From assembly GCA_947441615.1 (NCBI GenBank), contig CANEUH010000002.1, positions 1 through 64,000 of the forward strand: DNA of 64,000 nt. Reading direction: 5' to 3'. The notes below the pieces were generated by a model. The model did no database searches. It was not told where the DNA came from and saw only the letters and a program-made list of their open reading frames with translations. Below are positions 1 through 6,688 of the stretch, one piece after another (the stretch's first letter is position 1; each line of letters starts with the position of its first letter). The position numbers and the translations under genes were made by a program. This stretch comes from Bacteriovoracaceae bacterium (GTDB taxonomy: Bacteria; Bdellovibrionota; Bacteriovoracia; Bacteriovoracales; Bacteriovoracaceae).

Positions 1-1
1 C

Positions 2-94
2 CTTGATGGAACTGTAAGCTTTGATATTATGGGAAGAAAGGTTGCGGCCAAGAAGACGAATAAAGATTATAGATTCGTAAAACGGGCAGCGTAG
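2..94 (+). pseudogene. C-terminal tail of a gene entering from the left, probably a transposase
   Basis: A reading frame is open from the window edge to TAG at 92-94. It encodes 30 residues rich in Lys and Arg, starting LDGTVSFDIMGRKV. The sequence resembles the basic beta-strand tail of DDE (integrase-type) insertion-sequence transposases, and the repeat pair just downstream looks like an insertion-sequence end. The 5' part lies outside the window, so the family and whether the gene is intact cannot be judged. The assignment is inferred from the short tail and its context. Confidence 0.4.
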
Positions 95-98
95 CCAT

Positions 99-137
99 GT
101 GACATTATCGCCCCGCCGTTAAGGTGACAAAATCCCC
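99..137. repeat. Paired GTGACA repeats, probable insertion-sequence end
   Basis: Two imperfect direct repeats, GTGACATTATCGCC at 99-112 and GTGACAAAATCCCC at 124-137, are spaced 25 bp apart directly after the transposase-like tail. Spaced direct repeats at the ends are typical of insertion sequences whose transposase binds several subterminal sites. A related pair is found near 59.1 kb. Confidence 0.45.
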
Positions 138-206
138 CCGAATTTACATACTTCTTACAGAGTGTACAAAATTTAGGCAGTCCAAGTCCTTAAAAATTCA
201 TAGAAT

Positions 207-812
207 GTGCTGATTGTTTTAATGGTTATAGCATTCCTCATTCGTCTACAAAAATTAGATTTTTCACTTGATGAAGTGGTCTTAGAATTTGAAGAAGTTT
301 TTAAAGCGAAAGGACTCCCTGGCATTCTGGAAGTTATTCTAGAATATATTGACTCTCTGCTGATTAATAACATTGAAGGGGTTGTGATCCCAAAGCAGAA
401 ACGGGAGTGCTGCGCATGTGACAAATGGCATCTTCACGGACGGACAAGCAAAACTGTAAAGACTGGAATAGGTAAAATAAAACTAAGTCTAAGTCTAAGT
501 CTAAGTCTAAGTCTAAGTCTAAATCGAATGAGGTGTTCATCATGCAATACTACTCATTCTCCTTTTAATATCTTCTTTGGACTTAATCGAAGCATCAACT
601 TTACCAATGAACTTCAAAAGAAATGCTGTGAAACAGCTCTAGAGCAAAGTTATAGAAGAAGCGCCAGGAGTCTAAAGCTCATTGGAAAATTAGGTTTAAA
701 TAAAAATGAAGTCCATCGAATTGTTAATCTTTGTGATTTGGATTTTCAAAATATATCAAAACTTAAGGAATTTATTACAAGTAAGGATTGTGATGACTGG
801 AGTTGGTTTTAA
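207..812 (+). pseudogene. N-terminal fragment of a transposase-like protein
   Basis: This frame encodes 201 residues and begins with GTG; an ATG at 222 is an alternative start. The middle has Cys pairs (ECCACDKWHLHGRTSKTVKTG, then MRCSSCNTTHSPF) of the kind seen in the zinc-ribbon N-terminal parts of ISLre2/ISH6-like transposases. The frame stops before any recognisable DDE catalytic domain, so it looks like a truncated remnant. A hexanucleotide repeat sits inside it and gives a run of Leu-Ser pairs. It lies next to other insertion-sequence debris. I am fairly sure it is mobile-element derived and unsure of the family. Confidence 0.45.
483..524 (+). repeat. In-frame hexanucleotide tandem repeat (CTAAGT x6 plus a variant)
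   Basis: Six perfect CTAAGT units at 483-518 are followed by a CTAAAT variant at 519-524. The unit is two codons long, so copy-number change adds or removes Leu-Ser pairs without a frameshift. The tract is likely prone to replication slippage. Confidence 0.9.
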
Positions 813-858
813 CCTTATGTAATAGGGATCATGATGAACCTTAAAGCAGGGATTTCAT

Positions 859-2598
859 ATGAACGCAAAATTTCTCACAATCGCAATGTTGATTTTGGTT
901 TCTAGTTGCTCAAACAATAAAGAGGCAAAGACTGAATCGAGCATGAAACTTTTAAGGACATTGGAGAATAAAGAGATTCAAGTTAATGATCCTTTGATGG
1001 AAGAAATAGAAAGTAGCGCGAGCTATATAAAAATTAAATTATTGGATCTCTTAAAAGGGAAAAGATCTCAGCGTGCTTTTCAAATTATTAAAAAATGCGC
1101 AGGCTATCAATTCGTCACAGATGCTGCGGCAAGTGCTTTAACTGAATATAATACAACTCCAGAAGGTTTAGATTTTATTAAATTAATGCTCTCCAAAGGA
1201 AATTACGAGTTCTTGGCTGCACTAAAAGGAAATACAACTCAAGAAGCCTTTGAGATTATTAAGGAACAGGCAATGGGACTGCCAACTGATCCTCTCGACG
1301 ATTCACAAAATCGTTCTGTTGAGCGAGTTAACATAATAAGATCTTTAGTAGGACACAATACACCAGAAGCAATGGAGCTAATCAAAGCATTAGCAAAAGC
1401 TCCTTCTCTTATTGAAATCCGCATAGCTGTGGCAGATGCTTTAGTTGGAAATGAATCTCCTGAGGCATTAGAGATTATTAGAGAACTTGCGAAAGACCCA
1501 TATCATTTATATCCTTGGGAGAGCAGCCCATATTATCCTGAAAGAGAATCCGGTACTAGAGTTCGTGAAGCTGCGGCAAATGCCTTAGCTGTAAGAACAT
1601 CTCCGGAAGCGTTAGAGATAATGGAAGAACTTGCAAGAGACTACTATTATAAAGTTCGCGCAGCTGTAGCCTCCGCTTTAGTTGGAAACCCGTCACCAAG
1701 AGCCCTAAAACTCGCAAAAATCCTGATCCAAAACAGTGATTTGGAAGTCAGACAAGCCACGTATATCTTTTTTATTAAAAATAAGTCTCCACAGGCATTA
1801 TCGGTTATTAAAGAGATGGCAAAAGGGTTAAATAGTGAGTGGTCAATTTACGGCACACTTGTTTCTGCTGCTTTAAATGGAAATAAATCATCTGAAGCAT
1901 TTGAGATCATAAAAGAGTTGGCAAATGATATCCCTGGCTCCAAAAGCCGCGAAGTAGCGGCAGAGGCTTTAGTTGGAAATAAATCACCTGAAGCATTTGA
2001 GATTCTGAAAGAATTATCAAGAGATCCCAAACCAGATATTCAGGAAGCAGTGGCACGAGCTCTAGCTGGAAATACGTCTCCAGAGGTTCTAGAGATTATT
2101 AAAGAATGGACGAAGAAATTCTCTAGCCTCGATGCTGCAGCATATGCTTTAGTTGGGAACAGATCGCCAGAAGCATTAGAAATTATTAAAGTAATGGCCA
2201 ACGGTAATTTTCTTTTTGAACGCAGAAATGCGGGAGAAGCTTTAGCTGGAAATACATCACAAGAGGCGCTTGAGATTATTAAATCATTGGCAAAAGATTC
2301 TGAAGTAGATGTTCGTAAAGCTGCGGTTAAAGCTTTGACTGGAAATTCATCACCAGAAGCATTAGAGATTATATCAAAATTGAGTAAAGAAAAAGATTGG
2401 TATGCCCGGATAGCAGTGGCAAAAGCTTTAACTGGAAATACATCACCAGAAGCGCTAAAAATTTTGAAAAGTATAAATTTGGATTTTGATTTTAGGATTC
2501 CAAGAGAAATCAAAGAATCTATAGAAAATGCTATTGGAAATAAGTATGCAAATATTCTCTATGACAAGATCTTCTCAAACTCTCAGGTCACACATTAA
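859..2598 (+). CDS. HEAT-like repeat lipoprotein
   Basis: The product has 579 residues and a lipoprotein signal peptide with lipobox VSSC (Cys17). About 15 tandem units of roughly 30-40 residues follow, built around GNxSPEALEII-KELAKD and VRxAAAxALVGN. This two-helix pattern is that of HEAT/PBS-lyase-type repeats, which form solenoid protein-binding scaffolds. Neighbouring units are close at DNA level, for example around 1879 and 1975, so the array has expanded or been homogenised recently. An AGGG ribosome site precedes ATG. Ser after the lipid Cys suggests outer-membrane sorting. The ligand is unknown. Confidence 0.85.
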   Translation: MNAKFLTIAMLILVSSCSNNKEAKTESSMKLLRTLENKEIQVNDPLMEEIESSASYIKIKLLDLLKGKRSQRAFQIIKKCAGYQFVTDAAASALTEYNTTPEGLDFIKLMLSKGNYEFLAALKGNTTQEAFEIIKEQAMGLPTDPLDDSQNRSVERVNIIRSLVGHNTPEAMELIKALAKAPSLIEIRIAVADALVGNESPEALEIIRELAKDPYHLYPWESSPYYPERESGTRVREAAANALAVRTSPEALEIMEELARDYYYKVRAAVASALVGNPSPRALKLAKILIQNSDLEVRQATYIFFIKNKSPQALSVIKEMAKGLNSEWSIYGTLVSAALNGNKSSEAFEIIKELANDIPGSKSREVAAEALVGNKSPEAFEILKELSRDPKPDIQEAVARALAGNTSPEVLEIIKEWTKKFSSLDAAAYALVGNRSPEALEIIKVMANGNFLFERRNAGEALAGNTSQEALEIIKSLAKDSEVDVRKAAVKALTGNSSPEALEIISKLSKEKDWYARIAVAKALTGNTSPEALKILKSINLDFDFRIPREIKESIENAIGNKYANILYDKIFSNSQVTH

Positions 2599-2618
2599 AA
2601 CGCTAGCAATTCATATAC

Positions 2619-2644
2619 GGCTCGAGAAATCGGGCCATTTTTTT
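2619..2644 (+). terminator. Rho-independent terminator after the HEAT-repeat gene
   Basis: A 7-bp stem, GGCTCGA with TCGGGCC including one T-G wobble, encloses a GAAA tetraloop at 2626-2629 and is followed by a run of seven T. It begins 20 bp after the stop codon. Confidence 0.75.
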
Positions 2645-2738
2645 GAGTCTTGTTGGTTAAAGCAAAGAAATCCCATACGTAGACCAAATGTCATCTATTT
2701 AGTAAAAATTCATCACTAATTTATTAATTTTTTGAGTA

Positions 2739-2767
2739 TTGACATGAAAAATCTTGAATGGAATGAT
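2739..2767 (+). promoter_or_regulatory. Sigma-70-type promoter of the small exported protein
   Basis: TTGACA at 2739-2744 is separated by 17 bp from AATGAT at 2762-2767, which matches TATAAT at four of six positions. A start near 2774 would give a leader of about 17 bases before ATG 2791. Confidence 0.5.
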
Positions 2768-2790
2768 TCCAAAAAACCATGGAGTATATA

Positions 2791-3243
2791 ATGAAATCTT
2801 TTTCACTTGTAGCTATTTTTGCTTTCGTCTCAATGACTGCATTTGGAGCTGATTTCCAGGCCACAGCGACTTATTGCAATGGCCCAGTTACAAATGGGGA
2901 TACTTCAAATTGTCCAGCCTTCAGTAATTGGAAGGGAGTAGCGTTAAAAAAATTAAAATTAGTTAAAATTCCTACTTCAAAAGAAGACGAACAAATAATT
3001 CGCCTTGAAGATTCACTTGGAGCAGTATGGGCACAAGATTTATCCAAATGTATTTCGAATTATAATTCGCATCGTGGTTGCTTAGCGAAAGTTGATTTTT
3101 CAAAACCAGGTATCATTTCTTACTCGATCGAAACTTGGGAGATTGGAACGCAAATTGAACGCCTCTCAATTTTCTTGAATGAGCAAAACTCTTTAACTAT
3201 TATGCCTTCTAATGGCGATCAGCTTGACTTCAGTCTTGAATAA
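2791..3243 (+). CDS. Small exported protein of unknown function
   Basis: The start at 2791 is chosen because GGAG at 2781-2784 lies six bases upstream; an ATG at 2779 would overlap that ribosome site. The 150-residue product begins with a signal peptide, MKSFSLVAIFAFVSMTAFG, and a likely cleavage before ADFQA. The mature part has four cysteines (YCNG, NCPAF, KCIS, RGCL), which suggests disulfides in the periplasm or outside. I recognise no family. The gene has its own promoter and follows a terminator, so it is probably a single-gene unit. Confidence 0.75.
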   Translation: MKSFSLVAIFAFVSMTAFGADFQATATYCNGPVTNGDTSNCPAFSNWKGVALKKLKLVKIPTSKEDEQIIRLEDSLGAVWAQDLSKCISNYNSHRGCLAKVDFSKPGIISYSIETWEIGTQIERLSIFLNEQNSLTIMPSNGDQLDFSLE

Positions 3244-3514
3244 CTTTAGACGTAAAAGGAACGCACTTAGATTTAAGCTCTAATCATCAACTCAATAATT
3301 GATCATATTCACGAAAAATATATGAGCAAGGGCAAAAAATGATATTTGTTCATTTTTTAATCAGCTCTATTCTTTTTATTAAATCAGAGATCAAAATTTG
3401 ACATTCTCAATGCAATTTTTGCTTTTTCTTAAATTTATTATTTTTAATTTCATCGACATTGAATTTCTTTTCATCTTTTCTTGCTTGCATCTCTTTAAAA
3501 CCGGAGAAAACTCA

Positions 3515-3949
3515 ATGAATTTTCAAATCCAAAAGATTGAAGCAATTATTTATACTTTTCGTGGACAGAGGGTGATGCTTGATAGTGATTTAGCAAAACT
3601 TTATTGGGTAGAGACAAAGAGAATAAATGAGCAAGTACGAAGAAATCTCGATCGATTTCCTTTGGATTTTATGTTTCAACTTACCCCTGACGAGTTTGAA
3701 ATTTTGAAGTCGCAATCTGCGACTTCAAAATCTGGAAGTGGTGGTAAGCAAAAACTTCCACTCGTCTTCACAGAAAATGGAGTGGCCATGCTTTCTGGAA
3801 TTTTAAACAGTTCACAAGCTATTCAGGTCAATATTGCTATTATGCGAACGTTCACAAAATTAAGAAGTTTTTTGGCAATGGATTCTTCTTTAAAAGAAGA
3901 AGCTTTCTCAATCGTGTATCCACTTCCGACTGTGAAGATAACTAAATAA
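3515..3949 (+). CDS. ORF6N-domain protein, C-terminus replaced
   Basis: The ATG at 3515 follows GGAG and starts MNFQIQKIEAIIYTFRGQRV, the classic start of the ORF6N domain, a presumed DNA-binding domain common on phages and mobile elements. The domain runs through LPLVFTENGVAML and ends near IMRTFTKLRSFLAM. After residue about 130, the usual coiled tail that follows LKEE is missing. It is replaced by a short sequence that is antisense to another small reading frame, so the gene appears truncated by recombination. The 144-residue product may still carry a complete ORF6N domain. Confidence 0.75.
   Translation: MNFQIQKIEAIIYTFRGQRVMLDSDLAKLYWVETKRINEQVRRNLDRFPLDFMFQLTPDEFEILKSQSATSKSGSGGKQKLPLVFTENGVAMLSGILNSSQAIQVNIAIMRTFTKLRSFLAMDSSLKEEAFSIVYPLPTVKITK
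3701..3731. repeat. Perfect 14-bp inverted repeat inside the ORF6N gene
   Basis: The arms at 3701-3714 and 3718-3731 are exact reverse complements with a 3-base spacer, ATC. The repeat encodes the LKSQSATSKS segment. A second palindrome of the same design, encoding a similar peptide in a non-coding place, lies at 5582-5608 beside the other ORF6N copy. A role as a binding site for the ORF6N protein is inferred. Confidence 0.8.
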
Positions 3950-3984
3950 GCTGCTGTTAGAACTCCATCAATAATTTTATCCAT
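3823..3984 (-). pseudogene. Small minus-strand frame, probably the 5' part of a broken gene
   Basis: A strong ribosome site, GAGGAG six bases before ATG (3982-3984), opens a 53-residue frame starting MDKIIDGVLTAAYLVIFTV, a plausible membrane helix. After about residue 28 the frame runs antisense through the ORF6N coding region and stops at 3823-3825. The good start signal and the antisense tail suggest the first part of a real gene was joined to the ORF6N gene by recombination. It lies just after the HigBA-like pair and could have been a third gene of that operon. Confidence 0.35.
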
Positions 3985-3999
3985 AAAATTCTCCTCAAT

Positions 4000-4017
4000 A
4001 TCAATTTTAAAATTGAT
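4000..4017. repeat. 18-bp perfect AT palindrome after the antitoxin gene
   Basis: ATCAATTTTAAAATTGAT is its own reverse complement and touches the antitoxin stop codon. It could be a weak transcription-stop hairpin or a protein-binding site for the small frame beyond it; the sequence does not decide. Confidence 0.5.
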
Positions 4018-4319
4018 TAAGCAACCAGCTTAACTTTCACATCCACACCAGTACGATCAACCATATCTTGCAAAGCAAATGTCATCCAAATCTTAGCGGG
4101 TTCTTTAAAAGCTTTAGCAAATCTGATTGCTTGCTCCAGAGTAACGAAATCTCTTTTATTCTCAATATTGGAAATATAGGATTTTTTCAAACCCAGTTTT
4201 TCGGCAAGTTGTTCTTGCGTCAAACCTTCTCTTGTTCTGTAAGCCTTCACTGCCATAGCAAAAGAAAATTCTTCACCTGATAAGTTCTCCAGTTGTTTTA
4301 TTGCTTTTGATTTTTTCAT
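4017..4319 (-). CDS. HigA-like antitoxin, XRE-family helix-turn-helix
   Basis: The 100-residue protein has an XRE-type DNA-binding domain from about residue 24 to 78, with the helix-turn-helix in GLTQEQLAEKLGLKKSYISN. It lies 11 bp downstream of the HigB/RelE-like toxin gene, with a clear ribosome site AAAGGA before ATG. The toxin-first order with an XRE antitoxin is the standard HigBA arrangement. Such antitoxins bind the toxin and repress the shared promoter. The operator at 4625-4643 is the expected target. Confidence 0.85.
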   Translation of the reverse strand: MKKSKAIKQLENLSGEEFSFAMAVKAYRTREGLTQEQLAEKLGLKKSYISNIENKRDFVTLEQAIRFAKAFKEPAKIWMTFALQDMVDRTGVDVKVKLVA

Positions 4320-4330
4320 ATCTATTTCCT

Positions 4331-4615
4331 TTAGTATTTATGCTTGTTAATTTCTATAACGGTCACAAGCTCAATATCACCATTATCTGTTAATATATAG
4401 AAAGCTCTATAGGCTCGGTTAAGTCTAATTGATCTTTGTCCCAAACGATCTCCCTTCAAAGGCTCATCGTGATAACCTGAAATCTTTCTCACTTCTTTCA
4501 TGCCATCCTCTTCAACTGACGTAACCCAAACCAGAAGCGAATCAACAATGGCTTTTGGGAGATTTTCAAGTTCTTTTAGGGCTTTTTTAGAAATGATCAC
4601 TTTCGCTTGCTTCAT
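4331..4615 (-). CDS. HigB/RelE-family toxin
   Basis: The start at 4615 gives 94 residues, MKQAKVIISKKALKEL onward. A longer frame from GTG 4660 would run through the promoter and is rejected. The motifs LGQRSIRLNRAYRAFYI and VIEINKHKY are typical of RelE/HigB-type ribosome-dependent mRNA interferases or their close relatives. The gene is first in an operon with the XRE antitoxin. The predicted transcription start falls on or next to the A of ATG, so the message may be leaderless. Confidence 0.8.
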   Translation of the reverse strand: MKQAKVIISKKALKELENLPKAIVDSLLVWVTSVEEDGMKEVRKISGYHDEPLKGDRLGQRSIRLNRAYRAFYILTDNGDIELVTVIEINKHKY

Positions 4616-4621
4616 TTTTCC

Positions 4622-4650
4622 AGTGTACAGTGCTTCACTGTACTTGTCAA
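4622..4650 (-). promoter_or_regulatory. Promoter and operator of the HigBA-like operon
   Basis: Reading on the minus strand, TTGACA (4650-4645) is separated by exactly 17 bp from TACACT (4627-4622). The 19-bp inverted repeat GTACAGTG-CTT-CACTGTAC at 4625-4643 fills the spacer and reaches into the -10 box. Binding there by the antitoxin complex would block polymerase. This is one of the best promoter/operator matches in the window. Confidence 0.8.
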
Positions 4651-4847
4651 TACATTTCACTTATTTCTGTTCTAAACTGTGAGCTAAACGTGAGCTAAAA
4701 TAGATAATTCCAGTTAATACCAGAACAAAAAAGACAACAAATAAACTCCTGAACTTTCATCTCTAATTGTTTAATAATATTACATTTTTTAGTGATCTGC
4801 TGTGAAAGAGTGTGAACGGCCAATATCGGCTAAAATGCATCTCAAGG

Positions 4848-4866
4848 AATCCGCCCGTCTCCTCCA
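4848..4866 (+). repeat. tRNA 3'-end-like repeat, copy 1
   Basis: AATCCGCCCGTCTCCTCCA has the layout of a tRNA 3' end: T-stem half CCGCC, acceptor half CGTCTCC, discriminator T and CCA. No matching 5' half (GGAGACG) is present upstream, so this is not a whole tRNA gene. An identical copy lies 161 bp downstream. Such fragments are commonly left at attachment sites of integrating elements. Confidence 0.6.
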
Positions 4867-4872
4867 GATAAA

Positions 4873-4904
4873 AAAACCCACGCTTGCCGTGGGTTTTGTT
4901 TTTT
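4873..4904 (+). terminator. Strong terminator just after tRNA-like repeat copy 1
   Basis: A perfect 10-bp stem, AAAACCCACG and CGTGGGTTTT with loop CTTGC, is followed by GTTTTTT. No protein gene precedes it on this strand. Its position 6 bp after the CCA of the tRNA-like fragment suggests it once ended a tRNA transcript. Confidence 0.8.
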
Positions 4905-5008
4905 ATACGGGGATACAGTGAATGATTGAACCGTGTTCGCGAGAAGGCCATGATGGCCTTCGAGAACGCAAGCTCTGGATGGGTGCCGTAGCTGGATGCG
5001 GAGGCATA

Positions 5009-5027
5009 AATCCGCCCGTCTCCTCCA
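5009..5027 (+). repeat. tRNA 3'-end-like repeat, copy 2
   Basis: This copy is identical to 4848-4866. It is preceded by GCGGAGGCATAAATCCGC, which could fold as a T-arm-like stem-loop, though the usual TTCGA loop is absent. It probably marks the other end of a lost or decayed insertion. Confidence 0.6.
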
Positions 5028-5174
5028 AAATAAAATATCTAACCATACGAAAATTGACTCTCATCCCTTTATAGTAGAACACTCCACAGCAACACCTTTA
5101 AGAACACGCATTTAGCAATCGCAGCCTATAATTTTTAAACGACTTGAATCCGTAATCCTTTCTTTGATTAACTC

Positions 5175-5555
5175 TTGAACAAACGATCGGAACAGTTGGT
5201 AAAACATTTTATGTTTCAGCTTACTGAAAATGAATTTCAAGAACTTCTAAGTTTGACAGAGTTCAAGCAAGAAGGTCGTGGTGGACGCAGAAAACTACCT
5301 TTAGTTTTTACGGAATGTGGGGTCGCAATGCTCTCGTCTGTATTGAATAGCCCAAGAGCTATTTCTGTAAACATTTCCATCATGCGAACTTTTGTGAAGC
5401 TAAGGAGCTTCTTATCCATGGAAACTACTCTGGCCGACAAAGTAGGAAGATTGGAAAAGACCACAAACCACCTTTTTAAGGTTGTTTTTGAGCGCTTGGA
5501 TACACTTGAGGGAGGACTACCATCTCTGCCTAAAGATCGGAAAAAATTAGTTTAA
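5175..5555 (+). pseudogene. 5'-truncated ORF6N-domain gene
   Basis: The product is homologous to the C-terminal two thirds of an ORF6N protein: FMFQLTENEFQELLS, LPLVFTECGVAML, IMRTFVKLRSFL, then the usual tail KVVFERLDTLEGG. The first 40 or so residues of the domain are missing. The only start is a TTG at 5175 inside what looks like degraded coding sequence. It is complementary to the copy at 3515, which keeps the N-terminus but lost the tail. It is most likely a pseudogene. Confidence 0.7.
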
Positions 5556-5581
5556 GTCTCCGGAAGGACTAAACTTAAACT

Positions 5582-5608
5582 TTTGATATCGCAAATTGCG
5601 ATATCAAA
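5582..5608. repeat. 27-bp palindrome resembling the one inside the ORF6N gene
   Basis: The 13-bp arms TTTGATATCGCAA (5582-5594) and TTGCGATATCAAA (5596-5608) are exact reverse complements around one central A. If translated it would read LISQIAISK, close to the LKSQSATSK encoded by the palindrome at 3701-3731. Here it lies 27 bp downstream of the ORF6N remnant and is non-coding. Confidence 0.75.
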
Positions 5609-5775
5609 GATCGCTCTGCTTCAGTACCCTCGCATTTGGGGGTATTTTTTGGGAAATGTGAATCCTGTAGCTACCTTTCAGAGGCCAGCTCTGATTGTGC
5701 TTGGCCGTGCTTAAGCAGGACGTAAACTTTTATATTCACGAGGCATTCCATGAATACTCCAGATAAAAAAATAAG

Positions 5776-5811
5776 AAAGCCTCTGCGATTAAGTTCGCAG
5801 GGGCTTTTTTG
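5776..5811 (+). terminator. Rho-independent terminator
   Basis: A 13-bp stem, AAAGCCTCTGCGA with TCGCAGGGGCTTT including one T-G wobble, has a 6-base loop and runs into T residues, followed by GTTTTACG. The gene it once served is not evident. Confidence 0.75.
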
Positions 5812-5898
5812 TTTTACGATAAATTTATTGCTAACACATCAAAGGTTTATTTTTGATGATTCAGAGGGATTTGGACCGAAGTAAAAAAATGATTCGAA

Positions 5899-6240
5899 TT
5901 ACAAATGGTCTAATTCGAAATTCCGAAGAGCCTTCGGATATTTTAAGTCAGTGAGAGCAATCAGGATAATCGTTTGATCAGCTTTCTGAACGATCCATTT
6001 GACTGAATAGCGACCTTGATAGATAGGAAACTTTCTTAGACTTTCGATCGCATCCGATTCGCCTGATTCTGGGTAGTGCTGAAGTCTTTTCTTTAATGCG
6101 TCTATCTCTTCTTGGAATTCTTCAACTTTTCTAATCGCCATCGCTTCAGAAAATTCCAAATTCGATTCAAGTATCCATACTGCGGAATCTTCCACATCAA
6201 AGAGAAATTTTTCGGTTTCTAGAATTTTGAATTGGGACAT
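5899..6240 (-). CDS. RelE/ParE-family toxin
   Basis: The 113-residue protein has the RelE/ParE layout: an N-terminal strand, two helices rich in Glu and Lys (MAIRKVEEFQEEIDALKKRL), a core with RKFPIYQGRYSVKWIV, and a final strand IILIALTDLKYP. Its ATG overlaps the antitoxin stop codon by one base (TAATG), which implies translational coupling. It probably cuts ribosome-bound mRNA or poisons gyrase; the sequence alone does not decide between the RelE and ParE activities. Confidence 0.8.
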   Translation of the reverse strand: MSQFKILETEKFLFDVEDSAVWILESNLEFSEAMAIRKVEEFQEEIDALKKRLQHYPESGESDAIESLRKFPIYQGRYSVKWIVQKADQTIILIALTDLKYPKALRNFELDHL

Positions 6241-6533
6241 TAGCCAACAGCTTTTTTACTCTTTTTACTAAGGACTCGATTCTTAGCTTTCTCAATTACA
6301 CTGTCAGTTGAATTCCCATCTGACGTCTTTACTTTTCCAGATATGACATCACTTAGCCCTTGGGCGATACCACGAAGAGAGGCGAGCTCCATTTGGATTT
6401 TCTCAAATTCTTCAGCATTTATGAGAACAAATGATTCGCCAGTCTTTCTTGTTATTTTAATGGGTTCATTTCTGGCAGACTCCATCCATTCTTTTAAATT
6501 TGAACGAAAATCATCAGCATTAGTTCTTTCCAT
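6240..6533 (-). CDS. Phd/YefM-family antitoxin
   Basis: The start at 6533 (MERTNADDFRSNLKEWME) is preceded by GAGGTG at a good distance and gives 97 residues; an ATG at 6560 lies in the operator region and is less likely. The N-terminal part with VLINAEEFEKIQMEL is the usual Phd/YefM DNA-binding fold, and the Lys-rich tail should wrap the toxin. Antitoxin-first order with a RelE-type partner matches YefM-YoeB and related modules. Confidence 0.8.
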   Translation of the reverse strand: MERTNADDFRSNLKEWMESARNEPIKITRKTGESFVLINAEEFEKIQMELASLRGIAQGLSDVISGKVKTSDGNSTDSVIEKAKNRVLSKKSKKAVG

Positions 6534-6550
6534 AAGCACCTCGCATCCTG

Positions 6551-6573
6551 ACCGTACCATTAACCGTACGGTT
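6551..6573 (-). promoter_or_regulatory. Operator of the Phd/RelE-like operon
   Basis: The 12-bp palindrome AACCGTACGGTT at 6562-6573 and a second half-site ACCGTAC at 6551-6557 lie just upstream of the antitoxin start. A full site next to a half-site is the operator design known for YefM-type antitoxins. A tentative promoter, TTGCTA - 17 bp - TACGGT on the minus strand, would overlap both sites. Confidence 0.7.
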
Positions 6574-6688
6574 TAGCAATCTAGGAAAAGAATAGGTTTA
6601 AAACCCAAAGGTGACTAAATTAAAAAACAATTAATCCTCTCTTTAACTTAATCATGATTTAATAACGTCACACAAACACTCAAAACAA

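Larger units (their letters stand above)
4661..5174. other. Gene-free accessory stretch with tRNA-end-like repeats
   Basis: I see no convincing coding frame here. The stretch holds two copies of GTGAGCTAAA at 4679-4688 and 4690-4699, two copies of a tRNA 3'-end-like 19-mer, a terminator after the first copy, and a long imperfect hairpin around 4932-4966 built on AAGGCCATGATGGCCTT. It looks like a scar of past integrations. Confidence 0.6.
5556..5898. other. Gene-free stretch between the ORF6N remnant and a toxin gene
   Basis: No coding frame is supported. The stretch contains a 27-bp palindrome at 5582-5608 and a strong terminator at 5776-5811. The 14-mer CTCCAGATAAAAAA around 5757-5770 is also found directly at the CCA end of tRNA-like copy 1, so this looks like the same scar tissue as 4661-5174. 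Confidence 0.55.

Noticed and set aside
483-524. Possible CRISPR-like repeat array
   Set aside because: The unit is only 6 bp, there are no spacers, and no cas gene is in the window.
2040-2513. Long minus-strand frame with its own internal repeats
   Set aside because: It is the antisense of the HEAT-repeat gene; its repeats only mirror those of the plus strand.
4790-4866. Complete tRNA gene
   Set aside because: Only the 3' end matches a tRNA; the 5' acceptor half, anticodon arm and D arm are missing.
4763-4951. Minus-strand frame of 62 codons
   Set aside because: It runs through a terminator and a tRNA-like repeat, has no ribosome site, and the protein has no domain-like pattern.
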